A program made the position numbers and the translations under genes. The notes under the pieces were generated by a model. The model worked only from the letters and a program-made list of their open reading frames with translations, was not told the origin of the DNA and did no database searches. Shown in pieces: positions 35,803 through 44,009 of a stretch of DNA of 64,000 nucleotides. This DNA is from Hymenobacter sediminis (lineage in GTDB: Bacteria; Bacteroidota; Bacteroidia; Cytophagales; Hymenobacteraceae), in NCBI RefSeq assembly GCF_003231285.1, contig NZ_QKNS01000004.1:124001-188000 (forward strand), read 5' to 3'. Positions within the stretch are counted from its first letter, which is position 1. The number at the start of each line of letters is the position of its first letter.

Positions 35803-35830
35803 AAAAGCCTGACCTCCCGGTCAGGCTTTT
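35803..35830 (+). terminator. Intrinsic terminator of tRNA-Ala
   Basis: AAAAGCCTGACC (35803-35814) and GGTCAGGCTTTT (35819-35830), 12-bp arms with a TCCC loop, then more T. Confidence 0.9.
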
Positions 35831-35867
35831 TTGTTTTTAAAACTTTCCCTTCTCTTTACCTGTAGGA

Positions 35868-35910
35868 AACACAAAAGCCGCCTCCTGATTTAAGAAGCGG
35901 CTTTTGTGTT
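35868..35910 (-). terminator. Intrinsic terminator after cysK
   Basis: Arms AACACAAAAGCCGC (35868-35881) and GCGGCTTTTGTGTT (35897-35910) with a 15-base loop, 21 bases past the cysK stop. The stem's own CTTTTGTGTT provides the U-rich end on the minus strand. Confidence 0.78.
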
Positions 35911-35931
35911 CATCGGGAGACCTGCTAGGGT

Positions 35932-36852
35932 TTACACAAACAACCCTTCTACTGATAAGTAACGCTCACCCGTGTCGTAGCAGAATGTGAGGACACGGCC
36001 ACCCTGGGGTATCTCGTCGAGCTTTTTGGCTACGGCAGCCAGAGAAGCGCCGGAAGAAACACCCACGAATAGGCCTTCTTCGCGGGCAGCACGGCGGGCA
36101 TACTCAAAAGCTTCCTGCTGGCTTACTTGAATAGTGCCGTTCAGAATCTCGGTGTGCAGATTGTCGGGGATGAAGCCGGCGCCGATACCCTGAATGGGGT
36201 GCGGACCTGGTGCGCCCCCGCTGATAACCGGCGATAATTCCGGCTCCACGGCAAAAGTTTTCATTTGGGGGAAGTGGGGCTTCAGGGCCTCCGTTACGGC
36301 CGTAATGTGGCCGCCGGTACCCACTCCGGTAATGTGGAAATCGAAGCCTTCAGGTGCGTCGCGCAGAATCTCCTGAGCAGTGGTTTCGGCGTGCACTTTG
36401 ATGTTGGCGGGGTTGCTGAACTGCATGGGCATCCAGGCGCCGGGGGTGTCGCGCACCAGTTCGTGGGCCTTTTCGATGGCACCTTTCATGCCTTTCTCCC
36501 GAGGAGTCAGCTCCAGGTTAGCCCCGTAAGCGGCCATCAGGCGGCGGCGCTCAATGCTCATGCTTTCAGGCATCACCAACGTGAGTTTATACCCTTTTAC
36601 GGCCGCTACCATGGCTAGCCCTACTCCCGTATTCCCTGAGGTAGGCTCTACAATCAGGCTATCGGGGGTCAGAATACCATCCTGCTCAGCCTGCTCAATC
36701 ATGCTCAGGGCAATGCGGTCTTTGATACTGCCGCCGGGGTTGGCACGTTCCAGCTTTACCCACACTTCTACGTCGGGGCGATGGGCGAACAGTTTGTTGA
36801 GGCGCAGCAGCGGCGTGTTGCCGATGGTATCCAGGATGGAAGTGGCTTTCAT
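35932..36852 (-). CDS. cysK: Cysteine synthase A (O-acetylserine sulfhydrylase)
   Basis: A 306-residue fold-type II PLP enzyme. The start is set at [18 protein letters not shown]. It has [15 protein letters not shown] with the Schiff-base Lys44, [15 protein letters not shown] as the PLP/substrate loop, [10 protein letters not shown] as the PLP-phosphate loop, and SSGASLAAV near the C-terminus. It makes cysteine from O-acetylserine and sulfide in the cytosol. The cysE gene lies 80 bases upstream on the same strand, so the two-step cysteine pathway is probably one transcript. A terminator follows the stop. Confidence 0.95.
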   Translation of the reverse strand: MKATSILDTIGNTPLLRLNKLFAHRPDVEVWVKLERANPGGSIKDRIALSMIEQAEQDGILTPDSLIVEPTSGNTGVGLAMVAAVKGYKLTLVMPESMSIERRRLMAAYGANLELTPREKGMKGAIEKAHELVRDTPGAWMPMQFSNPANIKVHAETTAQEILRDAPEGFDFHITGVGTGGHITAVTEALKPHFPQMKTFAVEPELSPVISGGAPGPHPIQGIGAGFIPDNLHTEILNGTIQVSQQEAFEYARRAAREEGLFVGVSSGASLAAVAKKLDEIPQGGRVLTFCYDTGERYLSVEGLFV

Positions 36853-36932
36853 GGTGGTTGAGAGATAGGAGGACAAAGAAAGATTGATGCCGTCGGGCTA
36901 GAGCAGAAGACAAAAAAGAGTGTTGAGAAGAC

Positions 36933-37769
36933 TTAAATGGAAAACATGATGTCTTCGGTGGGGTCCTGGGAACGAGTGACGTGAATGTGGGCCTGATGGT
37001 AAACCCGTGAGTGCGAAGGCACACTTTCCGTCAGCCACACATTGCCCCCGATGATGCTGTGGCTGCCCACGGTGGTACTGCCGCCCAAAATAGTGGCCCC
37101 GGCGTAAATCACCACATGGTCCTCGATGGTGGGGTGGCGCTTGATGCCCTGTAAATGCTTAGCAACGCTTAGTGCCCCTAGGGTTACGCCCTGAAAAATC
37201 TTGACGTGCGCCCCAATCACGCAGGTTTCGCCGATTACCAGCCCGGTGCCATGGTCAATGCAAAAGGATGGACCGATGCGGGCACCGGGGTGAATATCAA
37301 TGCCCGTGCGGTGATGGGCATATTCACTCAGGATACGTGGCACTCGTGGCACTCCACGTTGGTGCAGGCCGTGGGCAAAGCGGTGCATGGCAATAGCGTA
37401 GAAGCCAGGGTAGGTAGCCACTACCTCGGCCAAGCCCTGAGCCGCCGGATCAGCCGCCACGATGGCGGCGGCATCCTGCAGCAGGGTAGCACGCAGGGCC
37501 GGCAAGGCGTTGATAAGGCTGGCAGCTAGTTCGGTGGCGGGCTCTGAGGTAGGCACGGCCCGCAACAGGGTGGCTAGGTCGTTGCGAAGTTGGTCGAGGG
37601 TAGCGGCTACGGCATCGGGCGTGCGCAGAGGCCGGGCGGAGCGCTCTGGAAACAGTAGGTCGAGTAACTGCTCGGCGAGCTGGCAGAAAGCCTGTGCAGG
37701 CAAGGGCGCCGCCGTTTGGAGGTGCGCTTGGGCCAGGGCCTGAATAAAATCGTGGTTGGAGGAAAGCAT
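36933..37769 (-). CDS. cysE: Serine O-acetyltransferase
   Basis: A 278-residue protein. The N-terminal about 130 residues are helical and Ala/Leu-rich, as in the extended form of the family. The C-terminal half is a left-handed beta-helix with ARIGPSFCIDHGTGLVIGET, GAHVKIFQGVTLGALS, then HPTIEDHVVIYAGATILGG and SIIGGNVWLTESVP. The DHGTGLVIGET motif holds the catalytic His/Asp pair. It acetylates serine with acetyl-CoA to feed cysK just downstream. The C-terminus ends in DIMFSI, ending in Ile as needed to insert into the CysK active site and form the cysteine synthase complex. Confidence 0.94.
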   Translation of the reverse strand: MLSSNHDFIQALAQAHLQTAAPLPAQAFCQLAEQLLDLLFPERSARPLRTPDAVAATLDQLRNDLATLLRAVPTSEPATELAASLINALPALRATLLQDAAAIVAADPAAQGLAEVVATYPGFYAIAMHRFAHGLHQRGVPRVPRILSEYAHHRTGIDIHPGARIGPSFCIDHGTGLVIGETCVIGAHVKIFQGVTLGALSVAKHLQGIKRHPTIEDHVVIYAGATILGGSTTVGSHSIIGGNVWLTESVPSHSRVYHQAHIHVTRSQDPTEDIMFSI

Positions 37770-37938
37770 GAGCGGGGGCGCCCACCGTTGGGCGGAAAGG
37801 CGGAAGATAAAAACGCCGCGACTTTACCCAACCAGTCAGTGGGCGGAAGGTTTAGGATTCGGGCCAAGGGTAACCCGGCTTTATCAGGTAGCGTTACTCA
37901 ACTAAACGTTACCTGTCATTCACTCTAGCTTTTTACTC

Positions 37939-38280
37939 ATGGCTGATACCACCGTCACTAAAATTGATTCCCGCTTCTCTCCTACTGGCGTGGAGGGCGA
38001 AAAATACCTGGCTTCCGGCGTGCATGTAGCTATGCGCCTATGGGAAGATGAGCAGCCCGGCGAGGCCAAGGAACCTGCCGCTCGCGCATATGAAACGGTT
38101 GGCTACGTACTGAAAGGTAGGGCTGAGCTGCATATTGAAGGTCAGGTAGTAGTATTAGAGCCCGGTAATTCCTGGGTAGTGCCCAAAGGAGCCTCGCACA
38201 CCTACAAGATTCTGGAAGCTTTTTCCGCGGTGGAGGCTACTACCCCTCCTGCCCAGGCCCACGGCCGCGACGAGGAGTAA
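37939..38280 (+). CDS. Small cupin domain protein
   Basis: A 113-residue single cupin. The core strands are ETVGYVLKGRAELHIEGQ and LEPGNSWVVPKGASHTYKIL, with a His late in the second motif. The first cupin motif lacks the usual HxH and has only ARAYETVGY, so metal binding is doubtful. The acidic segment WEDEQPGEAKEP precedes the barrel. The substrate is unknown. The gene stands alone and diverges from cysE. A TAGCTTTT box, one base off the -7 consensus, ends 5 bases before its ATG. Confidence 0.78.
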   Translation: MADTTVTKIDSRFSPTGVEGEKYLASGVHVAMRLWEDEQPGEAKEPAARAYETVGYVLKGRAELHIEGQVVVLEPGNSWVVPKGASHTYKILEAFSAVEATTPPAQAHGRDEE

Positions 38281-38300
38281 ATTTTCTCTTGATTGATAAT

Positions 38301-38336
38301 AAAAGCCCCAGCTGCGAGTACGCGGCCGGGGCTTTT
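38301..38336. terminator. Terminator between convergent cupin and PPIase genes
   Basis: AAAAGCCCC (38301-38309) and GGGGCTTTT (38328-38336) form a 9-bp stem with A and T runs on the two sides and an imperfectly paired 18-base interior. It can serve the cupin gene on the plus strand and the PPIase gene on the minus strand. Confidence 0.75.
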
Positions 38337-38432
38337 AATGTCAGTTATGTTTAAGCAAACTGTGTAATTAATTCCCAGCTACTATGCTCCGGCAGCCCAT
38401 AGTTTGATTCACGGGAGTAAACCAGCCCTTTA

Positions 38433-40421
38433 TCAGTTAATCAACTCCACCCGATCAATTCGGTCACCGATATCAAGCCGACTGACGACATCCATACCCT
38501 GCACTACCTGAGCGAAGATGGTGTAGCGCCCGTCGAGGTGGGGGGTAGGCGCGTGCGTAATAAACCACTGGCAGCTTTCGGTATCCTTACCTGCCGAAGC
38601 CAGCCCTACGGCTCCCTCGCCGTAGCGCAGGTCGGCAAATTCAGAGCGCAGGTTATAGTCAGAGCTACCCCAGCCGTCGCCGCGGGGGCAGCCACCCTGA
38701 GCTACGAAATTGGGAACTACCCGATGAAAGTTCTTGCCATTATAAAAACCCTGGCGGGTAAGGGCCACAAAGCTGGCCACTGACCCTGGCGCCTGTTCCA
38801 CTAATAGGCGCAGCACCACGTCACCCTTACCAGTGCGCACCACTACCCGCTGCCCGGCCGGAATGGTGCTGACTAGGTTCCAGTCGATGGGGTGGGTAGC
38901 AGCGCCGGCCACGGGGGTAGCAGTGGCCGTAGTGCGGTTCTGCAGAAAGTCGATAGTCTGCTGCAAGGACTGCCAGGCTTCTAGGTCACGAGGAAGAGTA
39001 AGCCGGTCGCGCGCCTGCACCAGGAAATCGGGGTTAGCCAGTAGCTTACCCAGCTTTAGCTTCGGGTCTCGGATGGCTTCAGCCGCGGTGCCCATTACGG
39101 CCACATCACCACCAAGAACTCCTCGGCGCAGCACTAAGGCAAACTCAGGGTAGCGGCTGGCCGGAAAGCTTGGTTGACGCCCCATTGCCACCAGCGCCTC
39201 CATGCCATAGGTGCCAATAACTACTGGCTGGCCTGCAGCAAAGGTGGCCTGCTGTACAAAGTCGAAGGCAGCGGGGTCTTCGCCCAGGGCTTTCAGCAAA
39301 TAGCCTTTTTCGTAAGGATCTGTGGCGGCCGTGTAGCGCTCCTGCACCGCTCCGCGAATAGCAGCCTGCTCAGGACTGCGTTGGCGCAGGGCGGCTGCCA
39401 GCAGCGTTGCCCGCACCCGCCAGCTTTCCAGTCGGTTGGCCTTTTCCAGGAACATGGCTCCCGGCTCGTTGGTCGCGTGAGCCAGAAAAAATTCGGCGGC
39501 GGCAAGGGCTACCTGCGCGTTGGCGTCGGTGAGGGCACTCCAGGCAGCTTCCTTCACGGGCGCGTACATGGCGGCGTTCATAGCGCGTAAAGCACTTACG
39601 CGTACCCGGTAATCAGCATCACGACGGGCTAAAGCAGCTAGCAGCGGCGGCACGGAGGGGTCGGTGGCAGCTTTGCTGAGGGCAGATGCGGCTCCACTTC
39701 GCACGGCGTAGTGCGCATCCTGCTGGGCGGCAGTGCCAACGGCTGCGGCATAAGGGGCCAGATTAAGGCCGCGTGTTCGAGCCAGAGCATTGGCCGCTGC
39801 CACCCGGGCTGTTACGGGGTTAGAGCGCCCCAGTAACTGTACTAGCCGGCCTACGGCTGCTTCCGAGGTAAGGCCACGCAGACCCGCCCGGTACAGGCCC
39901 CAGGCCTGTCCGCTGAGGGCGGCCGTGTCAGTAGCTAGGCTGGGGGGTAGGCGGGTAAGGGTAGCCAAGCCAGCGCGGGAGGTGCACCGGCCCAGCGCTT
40001 CCAGGACGTAGCGGCGCACGATGCCATCTGTTTCGGCCGTGATGCGCTGCACCAGCACCGTTTCAGCCGTAGAGTCGGCGGTTTGGCCGATGGCGTAGGC
40101 TGCTTGCCGGCGCACCGGCGCAAATGCATCCTGCTGCAAAAGCGCCAGTAGCGCCGGAGTAGCAGCTTTGTCCTGCACCGAGGCTAGGGCTTCGGCAGCG
40201 GCGCGGCGGTAGGATTCCTCGGGTCGGGAGAGGTAGGGCAGCAAGGCGGCGGTGCGGCGCTCATCTTGGGCGGTGGCAATGCGGCGCAGCACCGTATCGG
40301 CGGCAAACTGATTGAGGGCAGCCGGGGCTGTGGAAGCGTGCGGACGGGGGGCACAGGCAGAAAGCAGGAAGCCACCCACCGTCATGGCAGCAGCAGTCCG
40401 GCACAGAGCAGAGTAGATCAT
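38433..40421 (-). CDS. HEAT-repeat / cyclophilin-type peptidyl-prolyl isomerase lipoprotein
   Basis: A 662-residue protein. The N-terminus is a lipoprotein signal with lipobox LSAC (Cys23). Residues about 40-480 are a chain of HEAT-like helical pairs, for example RRAAAEALASVQDKAATPAL and PVRRQAAYAIGQTADS. The last about 150 residues are a cyclophilin domain with KNFHRVVPNFVAQGG, holding the catalytic Arg, Phe and Gln positions, and SCQWFITHAPTPHLDGRYTI. It should be anchored in the envelope, with the HEAT solenoid holding a client or partner near the prolyl isomerase. HEAT-cyclophilin fusions are known in Bacteroidota but the client is not. TAACTTAG, one base off the -7 consensus, lies just upstream. 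Confidence 0.9.
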   Translation of the reverse strand: MIYSALCRTAAAMTVGGFLLSACAPRPHASTAPAALNQFAADTVLRRIATAQDERRTAALLPYLSRPEESYRRAAAEALASVQDKAATPALLALLQQDAFAPVRRQAAYAIGQTADSTAETVLVQRITAETDGIVRRYVLEALGRCTSRAGLATLTRLPPSLATDTAALSGQAWGLYRAGLRGLTSEAAVGRLVQLLGRSNPVTARVAAANALARTRGLNLAPYAAAVGTAAQQDAHYAVRSGAASALSKAATDPSVPPLLAALARRDADYRVRVSALRAMNAAMYAPVKEAAWSALTDANAQVALAAAEFFLAHATNEPGAMFLEKANRLESWRVRATLLAAALRQRSPEQAAIRGAVQERYTAATDPYEKGYLLKALGEDPAAFDFVQQATFAAGQPVVIGTYGMEALVAMGRQPSFPASRYPEFALVLRRGVLGGDVAVMGTAAEAIRDPKLKLGKLLANPDFLVQARDRLTLPRDLEAWQSLQQTIDFLQNRTTATATPVAGAATHPIDWNLVSTIPAGQRVVVRTGKGDVVLRLLVEQAPGSVASFVALTRQGFYNGKNFHRVVPNFVAQGGCPRGDGWGSSDYNLRSEFADLRYGEGAVGLASAGKDTESCQWFITHAPTPHLDGRYTIFAQVVQGMDVVSRLDIGDRIDRVELIN

Positions 40422-40589
40422 GGTTGGCCTAAGTTAGAAATTGCCACGGTAAGCAACTGCTAATGCGTCAGCAGCATCTGCCACAGAGTAGGGGAAGCCC
40501 CAGTACCGCCGGCCAAACAAAGCATTTCCGGCGCTAGGTGTAGGCAAACCTATTTATAGTAGCATCTTTACGACAGTAATATTTCCTAT

Positions 40590-40892
40590 ATGTCGGGCGC
40601 TAAATTATTCATCTTACCAGCCTTGCTGCTCCTAAGTATGGGGCGTAGCATGGCACAGAGCCAACAGACGCCGGCGCCGCCCGCTGCCACGCAGAAGGAG
40701 CTAACGGTGCAGCTGACGCTCCCGACCGTGGTAGGCGTTATCGGGGAGTATGCTGGCATTCTTACTTCCAAAGAGAAAGGCAAGCTTAAAACCCTCCGCA
40801 AACAAAACCGGACCACCACCAGCAATCCGGTACTTATTTTAACCATTCCGCTCCCGAAAGTGTGGGCTGACCGCAAACCTAAGTCAGAGTAA
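40590..40892 (+). CDS. Small secreted protein of unknown function
   Basis: A 100-residue protein with a clear Sec signal peptide (KLFILPALLLLSMGRSMAQ, cleavage after AQ near 23). A Pro/Ala-rich linker follows, then a short segment KELTVQLTLPTVVGVIGEY and a basic C-terminus. I do not recognise a family. It lies 60 bases before the histidine kinase gene on the same strand, so it may be the first gene of the signalling operon and could be a periplasmic accessory or ligand-sensing piece, which is only inference. The longer antisense frame across it is judged spurious. Confidence 0.6.
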   Translation: MSGAKLFILPALLLLSMGRSMAQSQQTPAPPAATQKELTVQLTLPTVVGVIGEYAGILTSKEKGKLKTLRKQNRTTTSNPVLILTIPLPKVWADRKPKSE

Positions 40893-40952
40893 CGGCCTAC
40901 CCCTCCTGCCACCCACAACCCCTCCCCTGCTCCTTCCGAACTGCTTTTGCCC

Positions 40953-42323
40953 ATGAAACTGAATGCGGATGTGCTGTTGAGCGTGCTGATTGCTTTGTTT
41001 ATTGTGCGAGGTCTGCGCAAGTTTCTGGACCTGCCTACCCGTCTGCCCCACCTGAACCGGCTGCTGGGCTGGCTCTGGATACCCGGCCTGCTACTGTTCA
41101 TTGGGAGCCGGGCTATCGGATGGGAGTCTGATCAGCTGGATGAGGTGTACATGCTTTTCGTGCTGGTGGTGCTGGCCCTCCCGTTGTTTCTGCTGCGCGA
41201 CTACCGCCCGGCCCGCACGTTGCTTATCGGCTTGGTGCCCTACGTACTGTTTTCGGCGGTAGAGCTGCTGCTGGCCGATACCCAACTGGTGCAGGACTAC
41301 GACGAGGCCTTTGATACATCCAAAGGCTTTTCGTTTATCTGGATGTTTACTTCTCTCTTCATTGCCCGCAGCCAGAAGCGCCATCTGGAAAAGGAGCGCC
41401 TGGAGCGGGAAGAGGAGGAGAAAGCCCGGCAGCTTATGGCCACCCAGAAGGCCGAACTGGAACGCTTGGTAGCTGAGCGCACGGCTATTCTGACCCAGCA
41501 AGCCGAGGAGCTGCGCGAAGCCCTCACTGAGCTGAAAACTACCCAAACGCAACTTATCCAAGCCGAGAAAATGGCCTCACTGGGTGAGCTGACCGCTGGT
41601 ATTGCCCACGAAATTCAGAACCCGCTCAACTTCGTAACCAACTTCTCCGATGTCAGCGCTGAACTGATTACGGAGTTGGAGGAGGAGCAGCGGAACCCCA
41701 ACCGCGACCCGGAGCTGGAAGCTGAGCTGCTGGGCGACCTGAAACAGAACCTGCTGAAAATAAACCATCACGGCCAGCGCGCAGCCAGCATTGTGCGGGG
41801 CATGCTGGAGCACAGCCGCGCCAGCACCGGCGAGCGGCAGTCTACCAACCTGAACACGCTGGCCGATGAGTACCTGCGCCTGGCCTACCATGGCCTGCGA
41901 GCCAAAGACAAAACCTTCAACGCTACCCTCACCACGCACTTCGACCCTAATCTGGGCTCCATCGAGGTGGTTTCGCAGGATGTAGGCCGGGTGCTCCTGA
42001 ACCTGTTCACCAACGCTTTTTACGCCGTGCAAAAGCGCAAAGAGCTAGGCCAGCCTGGCTACGTGCCTACCGTTACCGTGACCACGAAGCCGCTACCCGA
42101 CGGCGACGTGGAAGTACGGGTACGCGACAACGGCACGGGTATTCCGCGGGCCGTTGTCGATAAAATCTTTCAGCCCTTTTTCACCACCAAACCCACCGGC
42201 GAAGGCACGGGCCTGGGCCTTTCTCTGAGCTACGACATCATTACCAAGGGGCACGGCGGTACCCTGCTCGTAGAAACTCAGGAGGGCCAGGGCACAGAGT
42301 TTATCATCACGCTACCCGCCTAG
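40953..42323 (+). CDS. Membrane sensor histidine kinase
   Basis: A 456-residue kinase. ATG at 40953 is chosen over a TTG two codons upstream. About four to five hydrophobic segments occupy residues 5-138 with no large periplasmic domain, so it may sense something in the membrane. A coiled-coil runs over about 140-205, rich in Glu, Lys and Arg. The HisKA box is LTAGIAHEIQNPLNF with His219. The ATPase has NLFTNAFYAV (N box), VRDNGTGIP (G1), FQPFFTTKPTGEGTGLGLSL (F/G2). HEIQNPLNFV is the 4TM/NtrB-like subgroup common in Bacteroidota. It is followed by a receiver and a receiver-cyclase, which are its likely targets. Confidence 0.92.
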   Translation: MKLNADVLLSVLIALFIVRGLRKFLDLPTRLPHLNRLLGWLWIPGLLLFIGSRAIGWESDQLDEVYMLFVLVVLALPLFLLRDYRPARTLLIGLVPYVLFSAVELLLADTQLVQDYDEAFDTSKGFSFIWMFTSLFIARSQKRHLEKERLEREEEEKARQLMATQKAELERLVAERTAILTQQAEELREALTELKTTQTQLIQAEKMASLGELTAGIAHEIQNPLNFVTNFSDVSAELITELEEEQRNPNRDPELEAELLGDLKQNLLKINHHGQRAASIVRGMLEHSRASTGERQSTNLNTLADEYLRLAYHGLRAKDKTFNATLTTHFDPNLGSIEVVSQDVGRVLLNLFTNAFYAVQKRKELGQPGYVPTVTVTTKPLPDGDVEVRVRDNGTGIPRAVVDKIFQPFFTTKPTGEGTGLGLSLSYDIITKGHGGTLLVETQEGQGTEFIITLPA

Positions 42324-42337
42324 CTCTGCCGCCGCGC

Positions 42338-42369
42338 TTGCCCTTCCTTTCCCGATTCTGCTAGCTTTG
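42338..42369 (+). promoter_or_regulatory. Promoter-like TTG-N21-TAGCTTTG before the receiver genes
   Basis: TTG at 42338-42340 and TAGCTTTG at 42362-42369, 21 bases apart, match the -33/-7 pattern. The box ends 6 bases before the ATG at 42376, so the receiver mRNA could start at its start codon, independent of the kinase gene. Confidence 0.55.
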
Positions 42370-42375
42370 CTTCCG

Positions 42376-42774
42376 ATGAAAATACTTGTAGTTGATGATG
42401 AGGCCGACGTGCGCACCCTGTTTGAGCAGCGCTTTCGCCGGGAAATCCGCAGCGGATTGTTTTCGTTTTCCTTTGCCTACTCCGGCGAGGAGGCCTTGGA
42501 CTACCTGCACGCCCACGCCTCGGAGGTCGTCCTGATTCTCTCTGACATCAATATGCCCGGTATGAGTGGGCTGGAGCTGCTGCGGCAAATCAAGCAGGAA
42601 TACGCCGCGCCCCCACCGCCGCCCTCGCCCCAGGTAATGATGATTACTGCCTACGGCGACGCCGAAAGCCGGGAGCAGGCCCTGCAGTTAGGCGCTTTCG
42701 ACTTCTTAACCAAGCCGGTAGACTTTGCTGCCTTGAAAGATAAACTCCTCACCCTCGCCAGCCATGAAAACTAA
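42376..42774 (+). CDS. Single-domain response regulator (CheY-like)
   Basis: A 132-residue receiver with no output domain. Acidic pocket VVDDEAD, phospho-acceptor Asp57 in LILSDINMPGMSG, Thr91 in MMITAYGD, and Lys113 in FLTKPVDF are all present. An unusual proline run PPPPPS sits before strand 4 (about 79-84). It should relay phosphate or inhibit the kinase rather than act on DNA. Its stop overlaps the start of the receiver-cyclase gene by 11 bases, so the two are coupled in translation. Confidence 0.9.
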   Translation: MKILVVDDEADVRTLFEQRFRREIRSGLFSFSFAYSGEEALDYLHAHASEVVLILSDINMPGMSGLELLRQIKQEYAAPPPPPSPQVMMITAYGDAESREQALQLGAFDFLTKPVDFAALKDKLLTLASHEN

Positions 42775-43810
42775 AATTCTGGTCGTAGATGATGAGGCGG
42801 ACCTGGAGCTGCTCATCAAACAGAAATTCCGCCGCAAAATCCGGGAAAGCGTGTACGAGTTTGTGTTTGCCAGCAACGGGCAGGAAGCACTGGACACCGT
42901 GCAGAAAAACCCTGATCTGGACATTATCCTCTCCGACATCAACATGCCCGTGATGGATGGCCTAACCTTGCTCAGCAAGCTGCAGGAAACCAACCCTGTG
43001 CTGAAGACGGTGATGGTATCGGCTTACGGCGACATGCAGAACATTCGTACGGCCATGAACCGTGGGGCCTTTGATTTCGTGACCAAGCCCGTTGACTTTC
43101 AGGACCTGGAGGTGACCATGGACAAAACGGCGGCCCACGTGAAACAGCTGCGCGAAACGCTACGGGCCATTCAGGAAAACAACATCCTGAAGATGTACGT
43201 GGATGAAACCGTGCTCAATTTTGTGAGCAAGCCGGGCTTCGAGAACACCCTCATGGCCAGTGAAACGGTAGAAGCCACGGTAGCCTTCATCGACATCTGT
43301 GGCTTCACGTCGTTGTCGGAAGTCCTACCCCCCGCCGACATCGTAACCATGCTCAATACCTACTTCGATCAGATGGTGAAGGAGGTCATTGCCCAGGGCG
43401 GCTACATCGACAAGTTCATGGGTGACGCGGTAATGGCCGTGTTCCGGGGAGAGTACCACCTCGACCGGGCGGTGGATGCCGCCCTGGCGGTGCGTAACGT
43501 AGTGCAGGCGAATGAGCACATACTCCCAGACGGCAAGTCCTACCAGCCCCAGGTTAGCATTGGTATCAACACCGGCGAAATGGTATCGGGCAATATCGGG
43601 TCGGCCTCTCTCAAGCGCCTCGATTACACTGTTATCGGCGACAACGTGAACGTGAGCCAGCGGCTGCAGTCGGTGGCCCTACCCGGCCAGATAATCGTGA
43701 CGGAAGCTACCTACCAGCTCCTGCGCGAGTCGTTCCAATGCAATCCTATCAAGGAAGTCACGCTAAAGAACAAGGCTCAGCCCATCATGATTTACGAGGT
43801 AATAGCGTAG
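42764..43810 (+). CDS. Response regulator with class III adenylate cyclase domain
   Basis: A 348-residue protein. The receiver occupies 1-125 with Asp58 (IILSDINMPVMDG) and Lys108 (FVTKPVDF). A helix linker over 125-160 precedes the cyclase domain (about 170-345). Catalytic residues are all visible: metal Asp177 in AFIDICGFTSL and Asp221 in KFMGDAVMAVF, adenine-selecting Lys217 and Thr289 (RLDYTVIGD), and transition-state Asn296 and Arg300 in DNVNVSQRL. The Thr marks class IIIb, often bicarbonate-responsive. It should make cAMP under phosphorelay control, probably from the kinase encoded just upstream. A convergent gene 200 bases away encodes a protein with a cAMP-binding domain. Confidence 0.93.
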   Translation: MKTKILVVDDEADLELLIKQKFRRKIRESVYEFVFASNGQEALDTVQKNPDLDIILSDINMPVMDGLTLLSKLQETNPVLKTVMVSAYGDMQNIRTAMNRGAFDFVTKPVDFQDLEVTMDKTAAHVKQLRETLRAIQENNILKMYVDETVLNFVSKPGFENTLMASETVEATVAFIDICGFTSLSEVLPPADIVTMLNTYFDQMVKEVIAQGGYIDKFMGDAVMAVFRGEYHLDRAVDAALAVRNVVQANEHILPDGKSYQPQVSIGINTGEMVSGNIGSASLKRLDYTVIGDNVNVSQRLQSVALPGQIIVTEATYQLLRESFQCNPIKEVTLKNKAQPIMIYEVIA

Positions 43811-43868
43811 AAAATGCTGGACTGACCGTGAAGGGATATCGGCAGCAACCTAACGTAAACCACATGTG

Positions 43869-43927
43869 AAAGCCCCAGCGGGGCGACATCTACTCGCTCA
43901 ACAGTAGTGTCGCCCCGCTGGGGCTTT
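43869..43927. repeat. Large GC-rich palindrome between cyclase and transporter-like gene
   Basis: Arms of 20 bp (43869-43888 and 43908-43927) are perfect and hold the core AGCCCCAGCGGGGCGACA. The 19-base loop can add a further CTA/TAG pairing. It may terminate the cyclase operon and the convergent gene, as it has AAA/TTT edges, or be one copy of a dispersed REP-like element. Part of its right arm, CCGCTGGGGCT, recurs about 40 bases on (near 43968). Confidence 0.75.
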
Positions 43928-44009
43928 AAACAATTAGCAGGGGTAGGCAGCTGTTAATTGGCACCTCCGCTGGGGCTACTCCCTCACAACCAGCCGAACG
44001 GCTAACTCG

